A stretch of 64,000 bases of DNA from Austropuccinia psidii (taxonomy: Eukaryota; Basidiomycota; Pucciniomycetes; Pucciniales; Sphaerophragmiaceae). A program made the translations under genes and the position numbers. The notes beneath the pieces are model-generated. The model searched no databases. It was not told where the DNA came from and saw only the letters and a list, made by a program, of their open reading frames with translations. The stretch is taken from contig JALGQZ010000014.1 in NCBI GenBank assembly GCA_023105745.1, forward strand, positions 9,109,888 through 9,173,887, written 5' to 3'. Positions 1 to 10,902 of the stretch are shown here, piece after piece (the stretch's first letter is position 1; each line of letters begins with the position of its first letter).

Positions 1-765
1 CTTAGAGCTAGAGGGTCTTTTTCTCCCCAGAATTAATCTTTCCAATTGATTTTATCTTTAACTCCTCATCATGTAATACAATTATAATTTACACATGTAA
101 TTCAATTGAGTTTTGAATTACACATCTGTAATAATTGATACCTTATATGTAAATCAAAGCTCACTTATGTAATACACGCACACATTTTGACATTGAAATT
201 GAATTCAATTGAAAATACTTCAATTCCTCATAACTTCTACACTAAACACAACACCTCAATTTTAACACAAAAATTGATGGTTAACACCACATGTGGTGTG
301 AATTAAATTAAGGTTTTGAGTATTTTCATATTTTTGTACAAAAAATATTAAAAACTTAATTTAAGATTATTTAGGGTTGAGTTACAGAAATTTCATCCAG
401 AGGTGACCCCAATTTATTTTTTATGAGGAATCCAATGGTGTGATAGTTTCTTAATGTTTATTCATTGGCTAAAAATTCATAACATATTTCATATAACTCT
501 TTACCAAAAAATATTTTAATTTCACAATTTTTATTAAGATTGATTTTTACTTAAGTTTTACAAGTAAAAGTGTAATTTCACAATGTTGAATTTTATTGTA
601 ATTTTATTTTTAAATTATACTAAAATTTTAATTTTGAAATATAAATTTGTATTTATATTTCAACTTTCTTTTTTAAAATATAAATTAAATAAATTTATTT
701 ATATTTGTATCTTGATTTATCATTTGTGGTCTTTTGGGTATATGAAAATACCTCTAAGGCTCACA
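1..765 (-). repeat. A1 3' LTR, truncated by window edge
   Basis: On the plus strand it ends ...GGCTCACA at 765, the inverted complement of the family-A LTR start TGTGAGCC. The LTR termini are TGTGAGCC...CCTTACA in pol orientation. The visible 765 bases align base for base in length with the last 765 of the copy at 8957-10775. About 1.05 kb of it lies left of the window. The strand is inferred from the adjoining pol. Confidence 0.92.
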
Positions 766-2004
766 TTCCCTCCCCCTAAAAAAGTAATATTCCTTTGTAA
801 TATTGTTATTTCTAGTGTGGCTGAACCTTCTGAGACGTTTAGTAACTCCAGGTATGTATTTTTCTGGTAACCATTCATCTTCACAAGTTAGGTCACTGTA
901 CCTAACAAGGTATTCCCTTACTTTGTTGGTTGTCAACTCTCTTTGTTTGAGAACTTTGGTAATTTTCTTACTTCCAGATGACTCAATAGGAGTTATAACT
1001 TGTGGAACTTTATTCCTCAAGGGAAATCTTTCAGCATCACTAGATTTATATGGCTTTATCAAGCTCAATGGAAATGTAGGATGCTTATTGCTAAGTTCTT
1101 CAGATAACTCTACTTCAACAGCATTTTATCCAGGAAGGGCCATAATAACAAAAGGTCCTGCAAAGGAGTCTTTCAGCTTTTTACATCCTTTGATGTTATT
1201 GAAGTTAGTGGTGGATACAAGAACTAAATCCCCTACTTTTAAATCTGGAGTTGCATGTGTTTTATCCCATTTTCCCTTAGCACATGCAAAAGAGTCTTCC
1301 ATGCACCTTACTGCATGCTTTATAGCTTTGTCTAGCATTCCCTTGAAGCTGGCAGCTGTGGGGTGTATTTCAATCAAATCTTTCCTCAAGGAATCTTGAG
1401 GTAATTTGGGGTTCCATCCCTTTTCTAGGATAGCAGGAGTTTGATTGGTACTGGAATGAATTGATGTTTTATATGCCAATTCCAGTGCTGGAGAAAGAGT
1501 GCACCAATCATGGGTAAATCCATAACAATCTTTGAGTTCAAGGCCATATGGACAAGATCTTCTGACCATGTCCTCTAAGGTATGGATAATTGTTTCAGCT
1601 AGACCATCAGCTTGTGGGTGGTAGGCTGTAGAGAAGGACAGCTTAGTGCCAAATAATTGGTGAAGATTTGCCCATAGTGCTGAAGTGAATTTGGGATCCC
1701 TGTCACTAATGATATTTGTAAATGTGCCGGTCCATGAAACTACTCTATTCCATATCAAAAGAGCTGTATCCATGGCTCTATCATCCTTGTGACATGGTAA
1801 AAAGATTTGAGTTTTACTGAATCTGTCTACAATTACTAGGAAAGCATTATAACTTCTGTCACTGCCAGGTGGTAGGCCAGTCACCCAATCCATATGGACA
1901 ATTTCCCATCGTCTGCTGGTTCTTGGATTTTCATCATATTTCCAAGTCTCCTGCCAGTGGATTTCTTTGCCTTTTGGCATCTGTCACAGGTTTTGCAATA
2001 CTTT
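754..2004 (-). pseudogene. pol: A1 pol 3' part: integrase catalytic core and chromodomain-like tail, broken
   Basis: Seen: a minus-strand frame with the DDE core residues in [15 protein letters not shown] and HPQADGLAE, followed by a DNA-binding region (GDLVLVSTTNFNN) and a tail YLVRYSDLTCEDEWLPEKY resembling the chromodomain of chromoviruses. A TAA at about 1126 interrupts it inside the motif that reads G-E-N-A-V-E-V in related copies. The normal terminal stop seen in A2 (…NNNITK then TAA) is changed here to GAA, so the frame runs through the polypurine tract and stops at 754, inside the LTR. The upstream end is cut by the LTR inserted at 2005. Integrase would insert the cDNA into chromatin; the chromodomain targeting role is family knowledge. 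Non-functional. Confidence 0.9.
766..785 (-). other. A1 polypurine tract
   Basis: On the minus strand a T run is followed by AGGGGGAGGGAA directly before the LTR start TGTGAGCC. This purine run at the internal/LTR border is the plus-strand DNA primer site in LTR retroelements. The equivalent tracts of B1, B2, A2 and D occupy the same place. Confidence 0.88.
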
Positions 2005-3786
2005 TGTGAGCCTTAGTGGTATTTTCATATACCCAAAAGACCACAAAAGATAAATTAAGATACAAATATAAATAAAATAAATTTATTTATATTATAAACA
2101 TAAAAATTGAAAGATAAATACAAATTTATATTCAAAAATCAAAATTTAACTATAATTCAAAAATAAAATTACAATAAAATTTGAAATTATGAACTTACAC
2201 TTTTACTTGTAAAAATTAAGTAAAAATGAATTTTTAATAAAAATTGTGGAATTAAAATATTTTTGGTAAAAATTTAAATAAAATATAATATACCTTTTTA
2301 TCAAAAAAATAAACATAGAGAAATTATCACACCATTGGATTCCTCATAAAAAATAAGGTGGGGTCACCTCAGGATGAAACTTCTGTACCTCAACTCCAAA
2401 TAAGCTTCAATTAAGTTTTTAGTATTTTCAATACAAAAATTGAAAATACTCAAAACTTTAATTCAATTCACTTGTGTTAAAATTGAGGTGTTTTGTTTAG
2501 TTTAGAAATTATGAGGAATTGAAGTATTTTCAATTGAATTCAATTGAAGTGCCAAAATGTGTGCATGTATTACATAAGTGAGCTTTGATTTACATATGAG
2601 GTTTCAATTAATACTGTATTGTACTTTACAAATCAATTGAATTACATATGTAAACTACAAGTATAATACATGATGAGGAATTAAAGGAAAAAATAAATTG
2701 GAAAGATTAAAATTGGGGGGAAAGGAGCTTTAGCTCTAAGGGGGAGCCAGACCCCCAAATTCCTTGCTTACTGGCATTGTATGTCAAAATCCATGCAAAC
2801 GTTCATTAATTTTGGCCTGGAATTGAGTCACAGGGTCTGTGACTCAATTTATGATGAGGTTTTGATACCAACCAGGGTGGTTTTAACTGCTGCCAAGAGG
2901 GTAAAACTACCCTTAAGTTAAAACAATGTTAGTAAAAACAGCTTTAACTGGTTTGTACGCCTCTTACACACATTCTTACATGTTTTGAAGGCTCTAGACC
3001 AGGTATTGCTATAGTAATGGCTGATTTAAGGGTCTAAAATGGCTTAAACCAGCCTTTTTTGGTCTAAACCATGGTTCAATGATGCCATAATTGGCTTTTA
3101 TGTTGTCAGACATTTTTTCACGACTGACAAGAGTAAATTTTGCTTTTGGAGTAAGAAAATTGATGGCTATAAAAGAATGTCTTCTTTGCCCCACTTTTCT
3201 CTTCATGTTAGAAGCTTTTCCTTTTAGAATCAGTTTAAACATTGTTAAACCAATCAATAAAAGATTACAACCACCTTTTATAAATCATTTTGAACCTTTT
3301 AGCCACGTGAAAAAATCATTATAATCATTGTTTGTAACTCTCATGATTATTTTTACCCCTGAACCACCCCAAAAGTGAATCACAGCATCTTTCATCACTG
3401 TTAACTTTGTCACTTTGTTTCCAAATTCACTCTTGTCCCTGGGTGTTTTTTCTCTTTAATATTCTTTTTAAAAACTTTTCTCTTTAATTAATTGCTTGCA
3501 GCTCTTTACTCAATTAATTCCAATTAAAATTTCTCTTGAAGAAATTTCTTTTGTAGCCTTAAATATCTCTTGTAGAGTATTTTTGGATAAATTATTATTG
3601 TTGGTAAAACAATAAATCTTTATAATATTATTTTTTCATACTAATAAAGTTATAAGCAATAAAATTGGCGTGATTTCTCTTCAAAATAATCTTTCTTACT
3701 ATTTTAATTGATTTTTACCCTATACAAATTTTGAGGACAGGAAAAGCACTTGATTTTTAATCAAAGCTACATACCCACACCTTACA
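2005..3786 (+). mobile_element. Family A solo LTR inserted in A1 integrase
   Basis: Begins TGTGAGCCTTAG and ends CACACCTTACA, matching family-A LTRs over 1782 bp, in the orientation opposite to A1. Flanking 5-bp target duplication: ACTTT at 2000-2004 and ACTCT at 3787-3791 (one difference). The uninterrupted target is visible in A2 near 41735 as GCAATACTCTG, which confirms the insertion site. No internal region is present, so it is a solo LTR left by LTR-LTR recombination. It contains the 13-bp palindrome at 2821-2849. Confidence 0.93.
2821..2849. promoter_or_regulatory. Palindromic TGAGTCA/TGACTCA site in family A LTR
   Basis: AATTGAGTCACAG, loop GGT, CTGTGACTCAATT: a perfect 13-bp stem. 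Each arm contains TGA(G/C)TCA, the Gcn4/AP-1 type bZIP core (established motif). Copies stand at the same LTR position at 9901-9929, 39652-39680, 48151-48179 and 49660-49688. A regulatory role is inference. Confidence 0.55.
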
Positions 3787-4380
3787 ACTCTGCAACATCT
3801 TTCTGCCACATTGGCCACCATATGCAGGTCTTTACTTTTTCTCTTCTTCTGTTTTCAGAAAGATGTCCCAAAAAGGGGCTGTCATGGCATTCCTTTAGTA
3901 CAAGATTGATTAATGACCTGTCTACAACTGTCATGACACATGTGTGCTTGGTTCTGTGGTAAATTATACAATCCAGTAGGTGAAATCTTCCTTCATCATA
4001 GGATTTCTTCCATACTTCATCCAAGCAATGTATCAGAGAGTTGTCTTTTCAGTCTTTGTTAAGTAATTGGCATAAGATGCTACAATTCTTATCTTGAGTG
4101 TAACTGTTTCTTACTTCTTCAAAGAAGGGGTATTCAAGTCTGTAACACTTATTTCTTCTATTCAGATCTGTGGTGAAGCTTCTTCTGGCACATAAGTGGG
4201 ATTATCAATATCATTTGGTAATGACCATCTGCTTAGTCCATATGCATTTTTGTGAAGATTCCCATCTTTATGAACAATAGTCATATTGCCCCTGTATTCT
4301 TGTATGGCTATTTGCCATCTGAGCATATGTTTGTTAGGTGTTTTCATGTTAAAAAGTTATTTGACAGCTGTACAATCTGT
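3787..4380 (-). pseudogene. pol: A1 pol: end of RNase H and integrase zinc-binding N-terminus, broken
   Basis: Two minus-strand pieces. At 3782-4024 there is ECHDSPFLGH followed by a CIWWPMWQ block, the His part of the H2C2 zinc-binding integrase N-terminus; its two cysteines lay at the split made by the LTR insertion. At 4162-4347 there is [15 protein letters not shown] and GLSRWSLPN, the connection after RNase H. The parts are separated by stops and frameshifts. The same blocks read more cleanly in A2 and in family B. Confidence 0.85.
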
Positions 4381-4887
4381 TATCACTTCAAAAACACATC
4401 CCTATAGGAAGTAGTTCAATTTTTCTAAGGCCCAGACAAGGAATAGACATTCCATTTAACTTGCTCCATATTTGGCTTCAGTTGGTTTTATTTGCCTGGA
4501 TATGAAACATATGGGTCCTTCCACAGGTTTATCATTTATGATCTGAACTTGGTGAAGTGCAGCACCCAGCCCATCCCCTGATGCATCAATATATAATTTA
4601 AAAGGCAACTCAAATTGTGGCATCAGTAAGAATGGAGCAGTGGTCAAGGCGTTTCTCAGAGACTCAAAAGCTTTGACTCTGTCAACAGTAATCTCAACTA
4701 CTGTGTCTTTGTCACCCCGTTTATAAAGTGGTCTTGCTATGGATGCAAAATCTTTAATTTGTTGCCTGTAATATCCTGTAAAACCTAAAAATGACTGAAT
4801 TTCCTTCTTGTTATGAGGCATGGGCTTTAGCAATACTGCTGCAACTTTGTTTTTGTCAATTCCAACGGACAAACCAGATAAAAAATA
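4381..4887 (-). pseudogene. pol: A1 pol: RT thumb/connection and RNase H, broken
   Basis: Minus-strand frame 4456-4872 shows [19 protein letters not shown] (the typical Ty3/gypsy block after the RT palm), then [16 protein letters not shown], the first RNase H strand with its catalytic Asp. It ends at a stop after AKYGAS, where the related copies continue toward the second RNase H Asp (TDCTA). RNase H would remove the RNA strand of the replication hybrid. A frameshift separates it from the RT palm upstream. Confidence 0.86.
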
Positions 4888-5600
4888 TCATAGTGCTTTA
4901 AGTTCTTTAAATCCAAAATGACATTTCTTCAAAGAGATTTTCATGTTGACTGATTGAATTCTTGTCAAACCTCTGGACAATCTGTGCATGTGCTTTTCCC
5001 AAGTTTTGGAACAGACAATAATGTCATTGATGTACATGATTAACCATCCCTCTGAAAGTTCTTCACAGAAGATTTCATTCATCATTCTTTGGAATTGTGA
5101 AGGTGCATTTTTGATAAAAAAGCGCATTCTTAAATATTCATACACCCCACAATGGACAATAATTCTCAAATATTTCCTTGCTCTTGGTGTCACCACATTC
5201 TGATGGAATCCTTTAAGGGCATCCAGAGTGGCTATATACACTGCTTGAGATATCTGAGTAAGGTAAATTTGGACTTTTGGTATCGGGTACCTATCTGGAA
5301 CAGTGTAAGTATTCAGAGCTCCAAAGTCTCCAACCATTCTGGATTTTCCATTATGCCATGCCAATATGACTGGTGTAGGTATTTCTACCTCTTCATTGTG
5401 GCCAACTTTTCTTATTACACCAAGGTCCAGAACTTCTTTGATATTTGTTTGCAGAGCTTCCCTTGAGTTGGGACTTTCTGGGTATGCAGGTCTTCTCAAG
5501 AGTGGTGGATAAGGTCTTTCAATATTAAGAATGATGTGAGCTTCATGACTAATAATTGCTCCTAGAGGTTCTTTGTCTTAAGCAAATGATCCTTTGAGGT
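4888..5600 (-). pseudogene. pol: A1 pol: reverse transcriptase palm/fingers with mutated active site
   Basis: Minus-strand frame 4888-5499 contains [32 protein letters not shown] and the FxxIKNAPSQFQRMM block, the ordered RT motifs of Ty3/gypsy pol. The catalytic box reads YINDI instead of YIDDI, so one metal-binding Asp is Asn. The conserved MPFGIKNAP is MRFFIKNAP. These changes, and the frame breaks on both sides, mark a dead enzyme. The RT would copy the element RNA into cDNA in the cytoplasmic particle. Confidence 0.92.
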
Positions 5601-6125
5601 CATACAAAAGGGAAGAAAGTTCATTTTATTGTTTATCAGTAAGATGAAGGCTTATTTCAGCCTCCCTCAACTGTTCAGATTTGAAATTTTCCAATTCTAA
5701 GTTTACTGTTGATACTTTATTTACTGTATTTTGTCTTTTTAGTGGTAAAAAGGCAAATTTCTGATGCTTATTGTCTCCAATAGTAAAGTATCTATCTTTG
5801 TTGTCATGCAAATCTATTCCATAAATGATTAAATAGTCATTTCCCAATATAAAATGGGTACTAGAGCAATTTTCCATAACAACAAATTCAACTGTGATTC
5901 TTAAATTCCCATTGATGTGTGGGAATATGACATTGGTCTTAAAAATTCTTAATTCTTTCATTGGATTACTTGCACTATTGAATTTTATACCATCAATTGG
6001 TAACGGTTGGCCTTCAAAATTTGGTACACAGGTTTCAAGAAAAGATTTACCAACACAAGAGCAGAAGGGTCCTGGTTAAAGCAAAGGCTTAGTGGGCTTA
6101 TTTTCAATCACCACTTCTGATATAC
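5601..6125 (-). pseudogene. pol: A1 aspartic protease remnant, active site lost
   Basis: The frame 5626-5961 (FVVMENCSSTHFILGNDYLI…) is the C-terminal half of the retropepsin-like domain plus linker to RT. Upstream, around 6060-6105, the segment that in A2 reads LLLDSGGFCSCVGKSF here reads with a stop in place of the active-site Asp, so the DSG triad is destroyed. The domain would cut the Gag-Pol polyprotein. Position between Gag knuckle and RT supports the assignment. Confidence 0.82.
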
Positions 6126-8493
6126 AGGAGCTACCAGCTGTATATTCTTTCCCCCTGTTTGGTTTTCTTTTCATAAGTTGTGCATCTTGAGCTTTTGATA
6201 AATCAAGTTGACCATTGCTCAATTCTGGCAAATGGGGATAAGATTCCATGATGTCAAAAGTGGAATTAGTATTTTCTATATCTTTTGAATATTCAGAAAA
6301 TATTGATGACTTCTAATCTGAATTGTCTTCAATTATGTCTTCTTTCTCAACATCAGGTTCCTTTTCAGTATCAATTTCATTTATTTTCCCCCTTTTTGGA
6401 CATGTATTGGCTAGATGGGTGGTGCTTTGGTAAATATGGCACTTTCTGACTGTATCTGCAGATTTATATTTATTATTAGAATTCTCTTTGGGTTTTTTCC
6501 CACAGAATCTTTCCAAGGTGTATTAAACCTTGTTTTGAGATTCACCCTACTAAAACCAATTTTGGTTCTGGTGGTTACTTGTTCTAATATATTTATTATA
6601 TCTTCTGCTGAAGATTTTTCAGTAGTCCTGCTTTTGACAGCATGCTCTAAGTCACCCCCACATTCTCTCAGACTCTTTCTGTGGATCATAAATTCTGACA
6701 TGTCAGGGTATAATGCTGTTAGTCTGTCTTTTTATTGGCAAAACCATGGTAAAGCTTTGTCTTTATCAGCATTAAATTTGGCAGATTAAAAGGATTTCTC
6801 CACTTTAAATCTCCAAGCATCATTGGCCCATTTGTTGATAATTTGGGTTTTCCACCAAGTCCAACTTTGGTGTCCATGTGCTGGTCTTAATTTGATATAC
6901 CATCTGTGAGCTGATCTGGTAAACAGGGTGTTAAATCTTGCTGTTTCCAATCTGTCTGGTAATTCAAAATCTTCTTTAATCATGCCAATTCCTCTGACAA
7001 ACTCATATGGTCATATTCTCCTTCACCACTGAGGTGAGGCCATTCTTTAAGTTTTGGTACTTCTTTCAAAGTTGCTTGGCCCATTGATGGTTCCAAGTTA
7101 TCAAAAGAGGTGGATAATTCATTTTTTAAATGTGAATTATCAGGGTCCAATACTTGTGGATTTGGAATACTTGTGCCCTCATTTTTATTCAGAGGCGTAG
7201 ACCTTCTTGGTAAGGTGTTCAGTATTTGTTCAATATCATTCATTTTACTGTTGCTAGACCTTTGGGAATTCCTGTATTCATGTTGGAAGGCTTGTATTAA
7301 ATTTATTACTTCAATTTTATACATCTCTTCTTTATGTGTCAGTTCTTGCCATAATTATGTCTGTCTTTTATTATCAGTAGTAACTTGATTCAATTTCATT
7401 GATAATTTTGATACTTCTTCTTGTGAAGCATCAAAACACTTTTTCAAGGCAATGGTATATGTCTTTACTTCAGTAAATGAATTTGAAATGTCATCAAGGA
7501 ATTTCTCGTTATCTGTCTTGATAATATTTATGGCTGGCTTAATTCTTGTTTCAACTATGTCATCAATATTGAATTTAGAATATTTGTCCATTAACACTTT
7601 AATAATGGAAGATTGTTCATTTATTTTATTGCCAAAATAATTATCATTATTGGAAGTTTTGATTGTTCTTGAGACTTTTTCAAAGCACATAAGTGTTTCA
7701 TTAATTAGGCACAGACTCAAGTTGTTTGTCTTAATGTTGTTACAAATGGTTTCATTTTTATCAGAAAGATGTTTTTTCACGTCATTTATAGCTTCATAAA
7801 ACTCTGGGATGGAATCAAATATATCAGAAATCATTTATGGAATCTTAATCTGGCATCCTCCTTCTTCTGTAATTCCATCATAGTTCTGGCCATCTGAAAC
7901 ACATTTTACATGACATCCTGCTGAATCTTTGGAATCCTGTAGCCCTGGCAGTAAGGTTTGGAGCTGGTGCCTTCCCTTTGCCCTTGTTTTGAGCTTGTGG
8001 CTGCTTTTTCATGTTGGAATTGCTGCTGCTGGCCAATGGGGCTGGTATTGGCACTTGCTTTGGTGGTGGTGGGTTTTTTTCCCTGAATTCTTCTGTTAAA
8101 AGCATCATATTCTTCTTTTCCATCAATGGATGCCATCCATTGAGTACCATGCAAGTGTGGGGATGACCCAGGAATTTTCTGACAGTCAGTTATGGGCTCA
8201 TGCAGTTTTTTCACAGGCCTGCAAGGATCTGGTACTGTTTGTGCTGCAGCGCATTGTTGTAAGCCTTCTGGCTGGCTTTTTAGATGTCCACTGACGATTA
8301 TTATGGTTGTGTAAGCTCTTTTTGAAGCTAAAATAGGGTCATCAGCTTCAGAATTGGACAATTTATTGTTGTGGAAGTCTTTTACTGACCCGTGTCCTTC
8401 TATATCTTATTAGCTTCTGCCAAAATCACGTCTACGACCTTTTTGGGAGCTTCTTGAGGGCTTATAGCTTTCTTCTGATCTGGTTGAAGGCAT
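6126..8493 (-). pseudogene. gag: A1 gag, multiply broken
   Basis: Probable start ATG at 8493-8491 (MPSTRSEESYKPS…), followed by a stop within 30 codons. Fragments then follow in changing frames: a Q/K-rich region (7878-8361), a long helical, probably coiled-coil region rich in N, K, I and E (7355-7834, 6980-7324), the capsid-like block ARFNTLFTRSAHRWYIKL (6786-6983), LEHAVKSRTTE (6411-6701), and a zinc-knuckle remnant CHIYQSTTHLANTC (6313-6516) where the second Cys is Tyr. Gag builds the particle and the CCHC knuckle binds element RNA. Between about 7906 and 8150 two frames are open at once, as in A2. No known non-retroelement gene fits. Confidence 0.85.
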
Positions 8494-8526
8494 ATTTATG
8501 ATTAAAAAGGGTTTAATATAGTAATT

Positions 8527-8763
8527 TTACGTCAGAAACCTACTATTTTCAAGAAATTTAGCTATCTGAAGAGTATTACTAATGTACAAGCTGATCAATT
8601 CAGAAGAAATTGGTTCTTGTTGGCTATTCTGAGTTATAATAGCAGTGCTATTATGATCAGAAATCACAGTGCTTTCAGGTATAATACTAGTAACTGTGGA
8701 GGCTGTTTCAATGTTTTCTTGTCTTACCATGTTGTCATACACTAAAATTAATGAAAAATCCAA
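8527..8763 (-). other. Small leader reading frame of A1 (78 codons), unrecognised
   Basis: A minus-strand open frame lies between the PBS and the gag ATG. The region is absent from A2: there the sequence passes directly from the CATATTATAA block to the ACGT/TGT-AAAACTA block, so A1 has about 250 extra bases. The peptide is rich in S, T, I and E with no recognised motif. It may be an upstream ORF, an intron-derived sequence, or chance. I cannot assign a function. Confidence 0.3.
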
Positions 8764-8937
8764 TTAATTAAGTAAAAAAAGGTATTTCAAAAAAAGAAAG
8801 AAAATATAAGCCTCAGTTATAATATGAAAAAAAAATATTTTTTAAGGATTTATCAGTATTTTTTATATGTTTTTTAAGTTTTCCAATATAAGAAAAAGGA
8901 TTAAAAAAGAGTAAAAAAATATGTCAAAGGTAAAATA

Positions 8938-8956
8938 TCATGGCTGGGCCCCCAAA
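8938..8956 (-). other. A1 primer-binding site (probable)
   Basis: Immediately inside the 5' LTR the minus strand reads TTTGGGGGCCCAGCCATGA. The same GC-rich block follows the LTR in A2 (about 46862-46879), B1 (33268-33287) and B2 (24576-24596). Position next to the 5' LTR is that of the tRNA primer-binding site. The tRNA was not identified. Confidence 0.7.
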
Positions 8957-10796
8957 TGTAAGGCGTGGATATGAAACTTTGATAAAATATCAAGTACTTT
9001 TCCTGTCCTCAAAATTTGTATAAGGTAGAATTCTTTAAAAATAGTAAGAAATAGTATCTTTAAAGAGAAATAATGCCAATCTTTATTGTTTTTTAGCTTT
9101 ATAAGTATAAAAAAATAATATGATAAAAATTTATTGTTTTACCAACAATAAAGATTTATCCAAAAATACTGTACAAGAGATATTTAACACTAGAAAAGAA
9201 ATTTCTTCAAGAGAAATTTCAATTGGAATTAATTTAGCAAAGGACCATAAGCAATTAATTAAAGAACAGAATCTTTTTAAAAAGATATTTAAAGAGAAAA
9301 CAGGCCCAAAAGTGACCAGAGTGAATTTGGAAACAAAGTGACAAAGCTAACAGTGATGAAAGATGCTATAATTCACTTTTGGGGTGGCTCAGGGCTAAAA
9401 ATGATTATAAGAGTTACAAAAAATGATTAGAATGATTTTGTCACGTGGTTAAAAGGTTTAAAATAATGTAAAACAGGTGGTTGGAATCTCTTATTGATTG
9501 GTTTCACAGTGTTTAAACTAATTATAAAAGGAAAAGATTCTAACATGAAGAGAAAAGTGGAGCAAAGAAAACATTCTTTTATGGTCACCAATTCTCTTAC
9601 TCCAAAAGCAAAATTTACTCTTGTCAGTCTTAAAAACAGTCTGACAACAGAAAAGCCAATTATGGCATCATTGAACCCTGGTCTAGACCAAAAAAGGGCT
9701 GGTTTAAGCCATTTTAGACCCTTAAATCAGGCATTACTATAGCAATACCTGGTCTAGCGCCTTCAAAACACGTCAGAATGTGTGTAAGAGGCGTAGAAAC
9801 CAGTTAAAACTGTTTTTACTAACATTATTTTAACTTAAAAGTAGTTTACCCTTCTGGCAGCAGTTAGAACTACCTTGGTTGGTATCAAAACGTCATCATC
9901 AATTGAGTCACAGACCCTGTGACTCAATTACAGGCCAAAAGTAATAAAGTTTTGCATGAATTTTGACATCTCATACCAGTAAGCAAGGATTTTGGGGGTC
10001 TAGCGCCCCCTTAGAGCTACAGTGTCTTTTCCCTCCCAGAATTAATCTTTCCATTTGATTTTTGCTTTAACTCCTCATTATGTAATACAATTATAATTTA
10101 CACATGTAATTCAATTGAGTTTTTAATTGCACATCTGTAATAATTGATCACTCCTATGTAAATTAAAGTTCACTTATGTAATACACTTGCACATTTTGAC
10201 ATTGAAATTGAATTCAATTGAAAATACTTCAATTCTTCATAACTGCTAAACTAAACACAACACCTCAACTTTAACCCAAAAATTGATGGTCAACACCGCA
10301 TGTGGTGTGAATTAAATGAAGGTTTTGAGTACTTTCATACTTTTGTACAAAAAATATTAAAAACTTAATTTCAGCTTATTTAGAGTTGAGTTGCAGAAAT
10401 TTAATCCAGAGGTGACCCCAATTTCTTTTTTATGAGGAATCCAATGGTGTGATAATTTCTTTATGTTTATTTATTGGATAAAAAGCTGTAATATATCTTA
10501 TATAGCTTTTTACCAAAAATATTTTAATTTCATAATATTTATTAAAAATTCATTTTTACTTAATTTTTACAAGTAAAAATGTATTTTCATAATTTTGAAT
10601 TTTATTGTAATTTCATTTTGAAATTATAATTGAATTTTGATTTTTAAATATAAATTTGTATTCATATTTCAATTTTCATTTTTTGCAATATAAATAAATT
10701 TATTTTATTTATATTTGTTTCTTAATTTATCATTTGTGGTCTTTTGGGTATATGAAAATACCTCTAAGGCTCACAAAAATACCTCTAAGGCTCACA
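8957..10796 (-). repeat. A1 5' LTR, with a 21-bp terminal duplication
   Basis: Plus-strand start TGTAAGGCGTGG at 8957, end ...GGCTCACA at 10775. The last 21 bases (10755-10775) are repeated exactly at 10776-10796, so the end may lie at either point. Length is about 1.82 kb. It contains the 13-bp palindrome at 9901-9929. It should promote transcription of A1 leftward, but no TATA or start site is asserted. Confidence 0.92.
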
Positions 10797-10902
10797 CAAA
10801 CCTTACTCACAACTCCCACAACAATGTCACACCCCCACTATTCCTCAATGCATATATGCATGTTTCAACACTTCTCAACTCAAACACACTCTTTTCCTGA
10901 GG

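Larger units (their letters stand above)
1..10796 (-). mobile_element. Family A Ty3/gypsy element A1, minus strand, left end outside window
   Basis: Seen: direct copies of the same LTR flank a minus-strand gag-pol. The left 765 bases match 10011-10775, the terminal part of the right LTR. Domain order on the minus strand is gag (8493 down to about 6100), protease, RT, RNase H, integrase, chromodomain-like end, polypurine tract, LTR. The order PR-RT-RH-IN defines Ty3/gypsy (Metaviridae). Nearly every domain carries stops or frameshifts, so the copy is an old relic. It is further split by a solo LTR at 2005-3786. The far end and left target-site duplication lie outside the window. Confidence 0.93.

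Noticed and set aside
754..785. Pol frame running through the polypurine tract into the LTR as a possible conserved Pol extension
   Set aside because: A2 has a TAA (after NNNITK) before the tract; A1 has GAA at that codon, so this is loss of a stop in one copy.
803..1399. 198-codon plus-strand frame
   Set aside because: It is the antisense shadow of the A1 integrase (minus strand); the same shadow appears at 40659-41132 over A2 integrase.
2821..2849. 13-bp stem with 3-base loop read as a bacterial-type terminator
   Set aside because: Genome is eukaryotic, no U tract follows, and the site is conserved in both orientations inside LTRs.
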